This document shows positions 14,196 to 23,050 of a stretch of 28,807 nucleotides of DNA, piece by piece. Position 1 is the first letter of the stretch. Each line of letters starts with the position of its first letter. This stretch comes from Candidatus Woesearchaeota archaeon CG10_big_fil_rev_8_21_14_0_10_36_11 (lineage in GTDB: Archaea; Nanobdellota; Nanobdellia; Woesearchaeales; GW2011-AR9), in assembly GCA_002762845.1 (NCBI GenBank), contig PCYB01000062.1:1-28807 (forward strand), read 5' to 3'. The position numbers were made by a program, and so were the translations under genes. Under the pieces are notes generated by a model. That model searched no databases. It was not told where the DNA came from and was given only the letters and a program-made list of their open reading frames with translations.

Positions 14196-15371
14196 TCAGA
14201 TTTTAAACACCATTCCATCATATGTAAGTACTGTAGGAACCTCTAAAGCATTTTCGATTGTTCTTGAAACTACTTCTGCAAAACTAACTTCTCCTTTTTG
14301 TGAGTCTCTATATGTTACGTCACCATGGGCAATCATTCGAACTTCATCATCTATTGGAACTAAAAGATCAGACTCTGGCGCAACTTCAGAAATGAAAAGC
14401 ATTTTTGGTTTAACTGCTTTTGCTAACACATATATTCCATCAGCACGAAGAAACTGGCTTGGTTTGATGCTATCGTGATTTAATGTAACCGACCCCATTT
14501 CTGCTATTAGAATATCAACACCTTCATACGCTTCAATAATGTGATTATACGTTTCTAATTGTTTTTCAATCGGACCAACCCTTGCACTAATATCTCGTGC
14601 TCTTTCCCATTCTTTCACAGGAGCAGTCTTGAACAATGCCGTATTCCCTGTATATCCAATACGAATACCCTCATATTCAATGAGTAATCCAATAGTCTCT
14701 GAAATATTTGGAGTTTCGTTATGAACCGCAGGTGTTGCAGTAATCTTAATACCATTAATTGTTACACTCTCACCTGGTTGAAGTGTTTCTCTTCTACTCA
14801 ACATTGATTCATAAAATGCTCGTTGTGATGTGCCAGCATTAAAATCGTCCATAAATGTTTTATTGCTAACTAGCACGGGGAGTGATCTTCTAAGATGTTC
14901 TTCTACAAGAGTTTTTCTAAGACTTCCTCCCGCTGCTGCTGAGTAAATTAAAGGAAATGTTTCACTGGCATTATCTAAATGAACGTGTGTAACAACTATA
15001 CCGTCTGTTGGGATAACGCTCCCAAGGAGACTTTCAGTATTGGCAATTGCTTGAGGGCCAGGATCAATGTGAAGTTTTGTTCCGCCTAGATTCAATCGTA
15101 TTCCACCACCAGTTCTTCTAGGAAGTGAAGTATAACTTGTTGATAGTGGTGTTGGAATTACTACCCATGCACTATTACCTGTTCCAGCAAAGACCAGAGA
15201 ATCTTCATCATCTCTGACATCAATTCTTCTAAGATTATAATTTTTTGTATCACGAGTAAGGGCTCTTTTCCAAGCATCTAGTATTTCTGTTTTAAGTTGT
15301 CCAAAAACGGGATTATACTTTCGTATAGGAGAAAGTTGTTCAGTAAGCTCATCAAGTGTAAAACATGGCAT
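14196..15371 (-). CDS. Metallo-beta-lactamase-fold hydrolase with altered metal ligands
   Basis: The 391-residue protein has the MBL core: GGTKLHIDPGP, VVTHVHLDNASE (H129, H131, D133), ATPAVHNE and IGYTGNTALF, then a C-terminal strand-rich end. In active members the first motif is HxHxDH and the later one GDT; here the His after Asp is Asn134 and the TGD Asp is Asn. Some metal sites may therefore be weak, or the chemistry may differ. About 90 N-terminal residues precede the fold. The ATG at 15371 is supported by a TATA box 27 bases upstream; a GTG at 15383 is less likely. It is divergent from the SDR gene and convergent with the transporter gene. The substrate is unknown. Confidence 0.8.
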   Translation of the reverse strand: MPCFTLDELTEQLSPIRKYNPVFGQLKTEILDAWKRALTRDTKNYNLRRIDVRDDEDSLVFAGTGNSAWVVIPTPLSTSYTSLPRRTGGGIRLNLGGTKLHIDPGPQAIANTESLLGSVIPTDGIVVTHVHLDNASETFPLIYSAAAGGSLRKTLVEEHLRRSLPVLVSNKTFMDDFNAGTSQRAFYESMLSRRETLQPGESVTINGIKITATPAVHNETPNISETIGLLIEYEGIRIGYTGNTALFKTAPVKEWERARDISARVGPIEKQLETYNHIIEAYEGVDILIAEMGSVTLNHDSIKPSQFLRADGIYVLAKAVKPKMLFISEVAPESDLLVPIDDEVRMIAHGDVTYRDSQKGEVSFAEVVSRTIENALEVPTVLTYDGMVFKI

Positions 15372-15394
15372 TGTATAAAACACAAAGAAAATTA

Positions 15395-15402
15395 TTTATA
15401 AA
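15395..15402 (-). promoter_or_regulatory. TATA box of the MBL-fold gene
   Basis: TTTATAAA is centred at 15398.5, 27 bases before the ATG at 15371 on the minus strand, so the mRNA is probably leaderless. Confidence 0.6.
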
Positions 15403-15443
15403 CTTTACGTAACAACAGTAGTAACAAACACAACATCATAACC

Positions 15444-15451
15444 TTTAAATA
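15444..15451 (+). promoter_or_regulatory. TATA box of the SDR/dehydrogenase operon
   Basis: TTTAAATA is centred at 15447.5, 27 bases before the ATG at 15475. The in-frame ATG at 15466 would lie before the predicted transcription start, so 15475 is chosen. Confidence 0.6.
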
Positions 15452-15474
15452 CGTCTATTTTAGAAATGTGTACT

Positions 15475-16434
15475 ATGAAAATCTTAGTCACAGGCGGTGC
15501 AGGGGTTATTGGTTCACATGTTGTCCAAGAACTTCTTAAAAGGGGAGACGAGGTTGTTGTCATAGACGATATGAACAGTTATTATAATCCTCAGTTAAAG
15601 AAAGATAGGATTGCACAATTTAAAGATAAGATTAGATTCTACAAAATATCTATTTGGGACTATAATGCCATGAAAACAGTGTTCCAGACATACCATTTTG
15701 ATAAGGTGTGCCATTTAGCTGCACAGGCGGGTGTTCGACATTCACTCGAAAATCCGTTTATTTATAATCAAGTAAATGTTCTTGGCACGTTAAATATTCT
15801 CGAGCTAATGAAAGAATTTAAAATCCACGATTTAGTGTATGCGTCGTCAAGTTCGGTGTATGGCGGCAACGAAAAAACACCATTTGCTGTTGAAGATACA
15901 GTTGATAAACCTATAAGTTTGTATGCAGCGACAAAGAGAGCAAATGAACTGTACGCACATGTGTATCATCATTTGTATGGCATGAACTGTTTTGGCTTGC
16001 GTTTTTTTACCGTGTATGGTCCATGGGGAAGGCCAGACATGGCACTGTTTAAATTTACCAAAGCAATATTAGAAGGACAACCAATAGACGTTTATAACCA
16101 AGGAAAAATGAAGCGAAGTTTTACGTACATTACAGACATTGTTACGGGGATAATTAAATCTCTTGATACTGTGAAAGGAAACGATGTGTTCAATCTTGGA
16201 AATCCAGACACTGTTGAACTTAATTATTTTATTGAATGTATTGAAAAAGAACTTGGGAAAACCGCCGTGAAAAACATGATGCCGTTACAGCAAGGCGATG
16301 TTCCCGTTACGTTTGCAGACATTATACACACACAAAACGTCCTTGGCTGGGAGCCAAAAGTAAGCATCGAACAGGGAATTAAAGAGTTTATTGAATGGTA
16401 TAAAAAATACACCGGTACATCCCATGAACATTAA
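15475..16434 (+). CDS. NAD-dependent epimerase (UDP-glucuronate 4-epimerase-like SDR)
   Basis: This extended short-chain dehydrogenase/reductase has 319 residues. It begins MKILVTGGAGVIGSH (NAD-binding; Val where most have Phe). It has the LAAQAGVRHSLENP segment typical of UDP-glucuronate 4-epimerases, catalytic SSSSVYG and the YAATKRANE Tyr/Lys pair. FFTVYGPWGRPDMALFKFT is also strongly characteristic of that subgroup. It would turn UDP-GlcA into UDP-GalA, with UDP-GlcA coming from Ugd (12001). It overlaps the next gene by 11 bases. A specificity for another UDP-uronic acid cannot be excluded. Confidence 0.9.
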   Translation: MKILVTGGAGVIGSHVVQELLKRGDEVVVIDDMNSYYNPQLKKDRIAQFKDKIRFYKISIWDYNAMKTVFQTYHFDKVCHLAAQAGVRHSLENPFIYNQVNVLGTLNILELMKEFKIHDLVYASSSSVYGGNEKTPFAVEDTVDKPISLYAATKRANELYAHVYHHLYGMNCFGLRFFTVYGPWGRPDMALFKFTKAILEGQPIDVYNQGKMKRSFTYITDIVTGIIKSLDTVKGNDVFNLGNPDTVELNYFIECIEKELGKTAVKNMMPLQQGDVPVTFADIIHTQNVLGWEPKVSIEQGIKEFIEWYKKYTGTSHEH

Positions 16435-18493
16435 TACTATTGCAATCGTTGGGTTAGGGTATGTTGGTCTACCTCTCGCAGTAATGCTTTCAAAACATTT
16501 CTCCGTTATCGGTTTTGACGTTAACAGGACGCGAATAGAGCAACTTAGTAAATATAATGATCTATCTCACGAAGTTTCGTACACTGATTTAGAAGAATCA
16601 AAAATACAGTTTACAACGGAACCTGCTTTTTTAAAAAAAGCACAGTTTGTTATTGTGTGTGTTCCTACACCTATTGATAAAAACAAAAATCCAGACTTAT
16701 CATACGTTACGTCAGCATCACAATGTGTCGGTGAGAACATTTCTTCGGGAACGATAATTGTCTATGAAAGTACAGTCTATCCTGGTGTTACAGAGGATGT
16801 CTGTGTTCCCATACTTGAAACGTTTTCAAAATTACGGTGTGGTGAAGGGTTCAAAGTGGGGTACAGTCCTGAACGGATGAATCCTGGCGATAAAGGCCAT
16901 ACTGTTGACAAAATAATAAAAGTTGTTGCGGGGATGGACAGTGAAAGTTCTAACACGATTAATGAGGTGTATAGTACAATTACAACAACGCACGTAGCCC
17001 CCTCAATAAAAGTTGCTGAAGCAGCAAAAGTTATTGAAAATATTCAGCGCGATTTAAACATTGCACTTATGAACGAACTTACAATAATTTTTGATAAAAT
17101 GGATATCGACGTCCATGCTGTCTTAGATGCTGCATCAACCAAATGGAACTTTCATAATTACCAGCCAGGTTTGGTTGGCGGTCATTGTATCGGTGTTGAT
17201 CCATATTACCTAACATATAAAGCAGAAGAGATAGGTCACCATGCACAAGTAATCTTAGCAGGGCGACATATCAATGACGACATGCACAAGTTTTATGCTG
17301 GGAAAATAGTAAAGAGGTTGCACAAGTCTGGCGGAACTAACATTCTTGTTCTTGGCCTTACGTTTAAACCAAACGTTCCCGATTATAGGAATAGTCGTGT
17401 TAAACATCTTATACAAGAACTACAGGAATATAACATTAACGTGTATGCGTATGATCCTTATCTCAGTAAAGAGATTATTGAACAATATTTCTGTCAGTAT
17501 TGTCATCCGTTAGAAGACAAAGAAGCAATGCAAACAATCGATTTAACGTTGCTTGCCGTAGAACACGAAAAGTTGTTGAACCTCATTAAAGAAAGTGTGT
17601 TTAATAAGCATGACGTAATCACATTACGTGACTTGCAAAGTCAATCTAAACGTGTTCCCATTCACATAATCGATACACATACATTTTATGGAACGTCTGA
17701 CATGTTTGGTGTTCAGAACCATACAAAAACGTATTTTACCAACAATTTATTTGATACAACAAAATTTATTACTATCCCATTTGATTCAAGCCAAAATAAA
17801 GAAGTTATTACACACGTCCAACACAACGACAAATTTCTGGGATGTTATCTCTTGTTTAACCCTAATAATACCATGGCGTCGTGGAAAGAAGAGTTTGATT
17901 CTCCATGGGCAATTGATACATTATTGCAACAGAATCATGTTGTAGGGTTGAAGTCATTCCCGTCATTGTTTCATACATCAATACAGGATCAAAAATATTT
18001 TCCGTATTATGAACTTGCCATCAAACATGATATTCCGTTACTGTTTCATTGTTCTGCAAGTGGTTCCGACTACTCTTCCGCTGACATGATTCGGCAGGTT
18101 TGTACCCAATATCCTCGCCTGAAACTTATCTTGGCACATTTTGGCGGGTTACAGATTGAATATATGAAACTTGCTGTTGCACTTGCACAAGAATTTCCTA
18201 ATGTTTATCTAAATACAACATCGTTAGATCCTGACAGAATCAAAAGGCAAGTGTCAAACACATCATATGTACGAAGTGATAAACCTGTTGAGCAAAGTAA
18301 AAGTCAGATTTTAGAACTATTTTTAGACGCTGTTGAGAAAATTCCTCACAAAATACTTTTTGGCTCTGATTTAGGATACTACCCTCCGGAAGAGCATAGT
18401 ATGTGGCCCATACGTGAACTTCCTGAAGAAAAACAAAAACAAATATTGATTGACAATCCAAAAAAGTTGTTTAGGAAGATGAAAAAAGTTTGA
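16424..18493 (+). CDS. UDP-HexNAc 6-dehydrogenase fused to an amidohydrolase-like domain
   Basis: The 689-residue protein starts at the ATG at 16424. Residues 1-405 form a complete nucleotide-sugar dehydrogenase of the WbpA/TviB type: VGLGYVGLPLAV, CVPTPID, STVYPGVTED, YSPERMNPGD, catalytic Cys255 in GGHCIGVDPYYL, AGRHIND and FKPNVPDYRNSRV. This type oxidises UDP-GlcNAc or UDP-GalNAc to the uronic acid. Residues about 410-689 look like an amidohydrolase_2 TIM barrel: IDTHT at 416, His542 in FHCSASG, His572 in LAHFGG and Asp649 in FGSDLGYYP. The first motif is H-T-F instead of HxH. No stop, frameshift or internal promoter separates the halves. The second domain could act on the same sugar, but this is unproven. 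Confidence 0.9.
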   Translation: MNINTIAIVGLGYVGLPLAVMLSKHFSVIGFDVNRTRIEQLSKYNDLSHEVSYTDLEESKIQFTTEPAFLKKAQFVIVCVPTPIDKNKNPDLSYVTSASQCVGENISSGTIIVYESTVYPGVTEDVCVPILETFSKLRCGEGFKVGYSPERMNPGDKGHTVDKIIKVVAGMDSESSNTINEVYSTITTTHVAPSIKVAEAAKVIENIQRDLNIALMNELTIIFDKMDIDVHAVLDAASTKWNFHNYQPGLVGGHCIGVDPYYLTYKAEEIGHHAQVILAGRHINDDMHKFYAGKIVKRLHKSGGTNILVLGLTFKPNVPDYRNSRVKHLIQELQEYNINVYAYDPYLSKEIIEQYFCQYCHPLEDKEAMQTIDLTLLAVEHEKLLNLIKESVFNKHDVITLRDLQSQSKRVPIHIIDTHTFYGTSDMFGVQNHTKTYFTNNLFDTTKFITIPFDSSQNKEVITHVQHNDKFLGCYLLFNPNNTMASWKEEFDSPWAIDTLLQQNHVVGLKSFPSLFHTSIQDQKYFPYYELAIKHDIPLLFHCSASGSDYSSADMIRQVCTQYPRLKLILAHFGGLQIEYMKLAVALAQEFPNVYLNTTSLDPDRIKRQVSNTSYVRSDKPVEQSKSQILELFLDAVEKIPHKILFGSDLGYYPPEEHSMWPIRELPEEKQKQILIDNPKKLFRKMKKV

Positions 18494-20281
18494 TTATACT
18501 TGTTCTTGTTCTCTTTCCTTTTCAACTTCTTTTTTCCGTTTTTCATTACTTTCAATAATCTCGTTCAGAAGACTTGACGAAACGTCTTTTCGTAAAATGT
18601 CAATGTTTGGAAGTAAACAATGTCCACCAATAACGCCTGGGAACATTACCGGCCGTGGAATCTTATGGTCAATGTCCATTGTACATGTTTGGTTGAACCG
18701 CGTAACAGATTCTTTAAAGTCAGCACCGAACTGTATACATATCCTGTTCATTTCCTGATGGAACGCAATGTTAGCTGCATAATATGTCGTGGATAAAAGT
18801 TTTCCCACTTCAGTGTTGATTGCGGAATGTAATACTTCTGCAGTGATTCCCCATTCTTCAAAATGTTCCTTGGCACGTTTTCCTGCTTCAACACTTGTTG
18901 GCCCTATAAATTTCACAAACCGTTTAATTCCATCTTCAAGGTGAGGATGTCTTCCACGTACAGGAGAATGAACAAGTAACGCGTTTGTTCGTGTGAATAT
19001 TTTCTTTGTCGTTCCTGGCTGTACTGTTGAATGAATAATTGTAAGTTTTGGGTTATACATTGCAATGTACTTGCTTACAACATCAACAAAATGGTCAAAG
19101 TATGGTATGCAGACATGCATGACGTCAATGTCTTCATGTAGTTCAATTTCTTCAACGTCCTTTGTCAATATCGTATACTTCTTTTTCTCATTCATGACGC
19201 TAAACAACGATTTTCCAATTTCTCCAAAACCAACAATAAGTACATTTTTCATTCTGTTCTCCTCACATGTAATATAACTTTTAGTATCCTCATTATTATT
19301 ATTATTATTATTATACCATGACTTTTTGTTTTCCAGTAATCTGTGTGCTACTTGAATTGCTTTAAACCCGTCTTCACCGGTAACCAACGGCACGTCATTG
19401 TTTTCAACAACCATGACAAAATGTTCAATTTCCGCTTTTAGCGGTTCTTTCTTTTCAATAAAATATTTTGTTATCTTTCCCTCACTCACGTCACGGATAA
19501 ACTCCCCATAACTTGTTCCTTTTGTATTTTCATGAAAATAAAGGTTCTGGTCAATATAGTCCACGACAAACATTCCTTTTTCTCCCGTGATAGACATATT
19601 CCTAATCCGTGTCGGCGTAAGCCTGTTCACATTAAGGGTACATACTATCCCATTATCAAGTGTAAGGAGCGAACTTACCAAATCTTCATGAACGTCATGG
19701 ATATGTCTCTCTGTTATGGATTGTACTTTATTAATTTCCGAGCCAGTAATATATCTGATAATGTCTATATCATGAACAGCAAGGTCAATAGCAACACCAA
19801 CATCGTTTATCCTTCTGGTAAACGGTCCTACACGGTTCACATCAATCTTAAAGATCTTCCCTAACTTTTTATCCTCGAGCTGTTTTTTAAGTTCTATAAC
19901 TGCGGGGTTAAACCGCTCTATATGTCCTATCATCAATTTCACGTTCTTTTCGTGTGCAAATGCAACAATGTCTTTACTTTCCTGAACAGTTGATGCAATA
20001 GGTTTTTCAAGAAGGACATTGATTCCCTTTGCAATAACGTCAAATGCAACTTTCTTGTGAAGAGTTGTCGGAACGGCAATAGACACAATATCAAGACGTT
20101 CATTTTCAATCATGTCTCTATAATCTGTATACTTCTTACATCCGAACCTTTTTGCATGAACCGAAAGGACTTCTTCGTGAGGGTCAGCAATGGCAACCAA
20201 TTCTACGTTTTCTAAATCTGCATAAACACGTGCATGGTTTTTTCCCATCAGTCCGACACCGATAACTCCAACCCTATACAT
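18494..20281 (-). CDS. Gfo/Idh/MocA dehydrogenase (WbpB-like) fused to a truncated nucleotide-sugar dehydrogenase-like domain
   Basis: The 595-residue protein starts at the ATG at 20281, overlapping the upstream gene by 8 bases. Residues 1-320 form a Gfo/Idh/MocA oxidoreductase: GVIGVGLMGKNHARVY, LLEKPIA and DLAVHDIDIIRY. In this context it should oxidise C3 of UDP-GlcNAcA, as WbpB does. Residues 324-330 are seven Asn encoded by (AAT)7. Residues 344-595 begin MKNVLIVGFGEIG and resemble UDP-sugar dehydrogenases: HSTVQPGTTKK, TEVGKLLSTTYYAANIAFHQEM and Cys555 in IGGHCLLPN. The C-terminal UDP-binding domain is missing. A Shine-Dalgarno GAGGAG precedes the internal ATG at 19252, so the second part may also be made alone. 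The charged tail KKEVEKEREQEQ is probably disordered. Confidence 0.87.
   Translation of the reverse strand: MYRVGVIGVGLMGKNHARVYADLENVELVAIADPHEEVLSVHAKRFGCKKYTDYRDMIENERLDIVSIAVPTTLHKKVAFDVIAKGINVLLEKPIASTVQESKDIVAFAHEKNVKLMIGHIERFNPAVIELKKQLEDKKLGKIFKIDVNRVGPFTRRINDVGVAIDLAVHDIDIIRYITGSEINKVQSITERHIHDVHEDLVSSLLTLDNGIVCTLNVNRLTPTRIRNMSITGEKGMFVVDYIDQNLYFHENTKGTSYGEFIRDVSEGKITKYFIEKKEPLKAEIEHFVMVVENNDVPLVTGEDGFKAIQVAHRLLENKKSWYNNNNNNNEDTKSYITCEENRMKNVLIVGFGEIGKSLFSVMNEKKKYTILTKDVEEIELHEDIDVMHVCIPYFDHFVDVVSKYIAMYNPKLTIIHSTVQPGTTKKIFTRTNALLVHSPVRGRHPHLEDGIKRFVKFIGPTSVEAGKRAKEHFEEWGITAEVLHSAINTEVGKLLSTTYYAANIAFHQEMNRICIQFGADFKESVTRFNQTCTMDIDHKIPRPVMFPGVIGGHCLLPNIDILRKDVSSSLLNEIIESNEKRKKEVEKEREQEQV
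19259..19264 (-). promoter_or_regulatory. Internal Shine-Dalgarno site inside the dehydrogenase fusion
   Basis: GAGGAG on the minus strand lies 6 bases before the internal ATG at 19252, which begins the second Rossmann domain. Such strong sites are rare in this window, where many first genes are leaderless. Confidence 0.55.
19292..19312. repeat. Trinucleotide microsatellite, (ATT)7
   Basis: Seven perfect ATT units (AAT on the coding strand) encode the Asn run linking the two domains of the fusion protein. Gain or loss of units would keep the frame and only change linker length. Confidence 0.95.
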
Positions 20282-21899
20282 TTCGGAGTACCTCAATAAT
20301 TTTTGTACAGTCTTCTTCACTGACGGAAGGATGCACGGGAAGGCTCAGCACTCGCATACTTACCTTCTCCGCGACGGGAAAATCTCCCTCTTGGTAACCA
20401 AATCGTTTAAAGTTTGTCTGGAGATGTAGCGGACATGGATAAAACACGTTACTACCAATATTGTTCTTTTTGAGATGTTCAACAAGTTCGTCTCGTGTAC
20501 GGTGAAAGTTCTCAAGCCGAATAGTATATTGATGAAACACATGTTTTCCATTTTTTACTTTGGGAACGATAATCCCTGGAATGTTCTGCAATCCTTCTGA
20601 AAGAAGGCGTGCATTTCGTCTCCTTGTATTTGTAAACATATCAATTTTCTTTAATTGTTCAATAGCAATCGCTGCCTGCATGTCCGTCATACGGTAATTG
20701 TATCCTATATCCTGGTACTCATACTTAGTATGGTTATCCTGGCCGTGAAACCTAAACCGTCGTACAAGGTGTGCGTACTGTTCATTGTTCGTTACTACCA
20801 TGCCTCCTTCACCAGACATCATGTTCTTAGTCGCATAAAAACTAAACACAGCAAGATCGCCAAAGTTACCTGCACGCAGTCCGTTTTGTTCCGCGCCAAC
20901 AGACTGGCACGCATCTTCGATTATTTTGAGGTTATGTTCATTTGCAATTTTTTTAACATCTGTATAATTATAAATCTGGCCGTATAAGTCGACAGCGATG
21001 ATAGCTTTTGTTTTAGGAGTTATCTTTTCTTTTATTTTCTGAGGATCAATAGTGTATGTTTCCTCGTCAATGTCAACAAAAACAGGAATAGCATTCTGCA
21101 TTAGGATACTATTTGCCGTGGCGACAAAGGTAAACGGTGTTGTAATAACTTCATCACCTTCTTTAATTCCTAATGCGTACAACGATGCATGTAACGCTGC
21201 CGTGCCCGAACTTACCGCAACGGCATATTTCGTCCCGCAGAATATAGCAAACTGATCTTCAAGCTGTTTCACTTTTTCTCCCTGGACAATGTTACCAGAT
21301 GTAAGTACGTCCATCACTGCTTTTTTTTCTTCCTCACCGATAATAGGTTTTGCAATGGCAATTGTATGATGTTGTGTTTGGTCTGGTTCCACTTTCCTTG
21401 TTCCTTGTTCAGTAACGTACCCAACAACCTTTCCAGGATTGCCAATGACAAGTGCATAGTCAGGTACATCTTTCGTAACAACAGTACCTGCACCGATACA
21501 GGCCCATTTTCCGATAGTTACTCCCGGTACTAACGTCGCATTTGCGCCAATGGACGCGCCATAATGTATCACTGTTTTATACGTTTTCCAGTCAGTAGCG
21601 GATTTAAGGTCTCCTTCAGGAGTTATGCTTCGTGGATATTTATCGTTTGTAAAACAAACATGGGGGCCGATAAACACACCGTCATGAATATCTGCCTCGT
21701 TAAATACCGAAACGTTATTTTGAATCTTAACATTATTTCCTATCTTCACGCCATGGTCAATGTACACATTTTTTCCCAGGACACAATCAGAACCGATAAC
21801 TGCATGTTCTCGTACTTGAGCATAATGCCATACTTTTGTCCGAGTTCCTATCACCGCTTTTTCTGAAACAGATGCAGTTTCATGTATAAAATGGTCCAT
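20274..21899 (-). CDS. Hexapeptide N-acetyltransferase fused to a DegT/DnrJ-type aminotransferase (WbpD-WbpE-like)
   Basis: The 541-residue protein joins two steps of the diacetamido-uronate pathway. Residues 1-170 are a left-handed beta-helix of hexapeptide repeats (IGTRTKVW, VLGKNVYIDHGVKIG, CIGAGTVVTKDVPDYALVIGNPGKV), like WbpD, which acetylates the C3 amine. Residues about 180-541 are a PLP aminotransferase: SSGTAALHASL, DLYGQIYN, EDACQSVGAE and the PLP lysine K358 in SFYATKNMMSGEGG, like WbpE, which installs the C3 amine using glutamate. The order in the chain is the reverse of the order of reactions. The ATG at 21899 has a TATA-like CTTTTTAA about 31 bases upstream. It is first in a two-gene operon with the WbpB-like fusion. 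Confidence 0.92.
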   Translation of the reverse strand: MDHFIHETASVSEKAVIGTRTKVWHYAQVREHAVIGSDCVLGKNVYIDHGVKIGNNVKIQNNVSVFNEADIHDGVFIGPHVCFTNDKYPRSITPEGDLKSATDWKTYKTVIHYGASIGANATLVPGVTIGKWACIGAGTVVTKDVPDYALVIGNPGKVVGYVTEQGTRKVEPDQTQHHTIAIAKPIIGEEEKKAVMDVLTSGNIVQGEKVKQLEDQFAIFCGTKYAVAVSSGTAALHASLYALGIKEGDEVITTPFTFVATANSILMQNAIPVFVDIDEETYTIDPQKIKEKITPKTKAIIAVDLYGQIYNYTDVKKIANEHNLKIIEDACQSVGAEQNGLRAGNFGDLAVFSFYATKNMMSGEGGMVVTNNEQYAHLVRRFRFHGQDNHTKYEYQDIGYNYRMTDMQAAIAIEQLKKIDMFTNTRRRNARLLSEGLQNIPGIIVPKVKNGKHVFHQYTIRLENFHRTRDELVEHLKKNNIGSNVFYPCPLHLQTNFKRFGYQEGDFPVAEKVSMRVLSLPVHPSVSEEDCTKIIEVLRNV

Positions 21900-21926
21900 T
21901 GTACATAATATGGGGACATTTCCTCA

Positions 21927-21934
21927 TTAAAAAG
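21927..21934 (-). promoter_or_regulatory. TATA-like box of the WbpDE-WbpB-like operon
   Basis: CTTTTTAA on the minus strand lies about 31 bases before the ATG at 21899, slightly further than at other genes in the window. Confidence 0.4.
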
Positions 21935-21990
21935 CTTATGGTATAACGATACTTTATTCTCTCTTAACGTGTAGACAGGAGAAGCATAAA

Positions 21991-22000
21991 ACATAAAAAA
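21991..22000 (+). promoter_or_regulatory. TATA-like box of the DUF354 gene
   Basis: ACATAAAAAA is centred about 26 bases before the ATG at 22022, which supports that leaderless start over the GTG at 22013. Confidence 0.45.
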
Positions 22001-22021
22001 GGTTTGTGATGTGTGGTGTTT

Positions 22022-23050
22022 ATGCGTATACTTATAGACATTTTACATCCGGCACATGTTCACCTGTTTAAGAACTTTATCCGTATCATGGAAATGCGCG
22101 GCCATACAGTTCTGGTAACAGCACGAACAAAAGATGTTGCAATAGACCTTTTAAAGAAATATAAAATTAAGTTTGTGAAAATAAGTTCTTTGCGAAAAGG
22201 AAAGTTCTGGCTTCTTCACGAGTTTATTTCTCGAACATATAGGTTGTACAAGATATGTACAAAGTTTAAACCTGGTGTGTTGTTGGGAGATATGGGTCCG
22301 TCAATTTCTGTTGTTGGGAAGTTATTGGGCATTCCCTGTGTTGTGATATACAATAATGAATGTGCAACATTAACAAACTCGTTCGTGTACCCGCTTGCGT
22401 CAGCAGTATGTACCCCTGATTCATATTACAAAAAAGTTAATGGTCATCATTTCACATATCCTGGCTGTCACGAACTGGCATATTTACACCCGCACTATTT
22501 TACTCCAGATAAAAATGTGTTGACCTTTATGAGCATTAAACCTGGCGAGACGTTTTTTGTTGTGAGGTTTGTGTCATGGCAGGCATCGCACGATATTAAC
22601 CAGAAAGGGTTAGATGTCGCAATGAAACGTGCCATTGTTCACACGTTAGAAAAACATGGTCGCGTTATTATAACGTCTGAAACGTCATTACCCTCAGAAT
22701 TTGAAAAGTATCGAATGGCAGTTTCCCCTGAGAAGATTCACGATTTGTTATATTATGCAACATTGTACGTTGGTGAGGGAGCGACAATGGCGTCAGAAGC
22801 TGCAGTCCTTGGAACGCCCGCAGTGTATGTTAACCATTTACAGTTAGGATATTTACGTGACCATGAAAAGTACGGGTTAGTGTACAACTTTACAACGTTC
22901 AGGCCAACATTGGCGAAAATTCGATCTTTAGTAGATTCGGGAATACACAAAAAGATGTTCGATTCCCGACGGAAGAAAATGCTCGCGGATAAAATTGATC
23001 TGACACAATGGATGGTAGATTTTATCTCTGAAAAAAAATGGCAAAGTTAG
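22022..23050 (+). CDS. DUF354 family GT-B-like protein
   Basis: The 342-residue protein begins MRILIDILHPAHVHLFKNF, the signature start of the DUF354 family, which is common in archaeal surface-polysaccharide loci and has a fold like UDP-GlcNAc 2-epimerases and GT-B glycosyltransferases. Further marks are LLGDMGPSISVVGKLLGIPCVV and, in the C-terminal half, VGEGATMASEAAVLGTPAVYVN, the nucleotide-sugar-binding loop of that fold. The function is not established. In this locus it could be a glycosyltransferase, or the epimerase that would extend the WbpA-E pathway to the manno sugar. Its stop overlaps the convergent flippase-like gene by 4 bases (TTAG). Confidence 0.85.
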   Translation: MRILIDILHPAHVHLFKNFIRIMEMRGHTVLVTARTKDVAIDLLKKYKIKFVKISSLRKGKFWLLHEFISRTYRLYKICTKFKPGVLLGDMGPSISVVGKLLGIPCVVIYNNECATLTNSFVYPLASAVCTPDSYYKKVNGHHFTYPGCHELAYLHPHYFTPDKNVLTFMSIKPGETFFVVRFVSWQASHDINQKGLDVAMKRAIVHTLEKHGRVIITSETSLPSEFEKYRMAVSPEKIHDLLYYATLYVGEGATMASEAAVLGTPAVYVNHLQLGYLRDHEKYGLVYNFTTFRPTLAKIRSLVDSGIHKKMFDSRRKKMLADKIDLTQWMVDFISEKKWQS

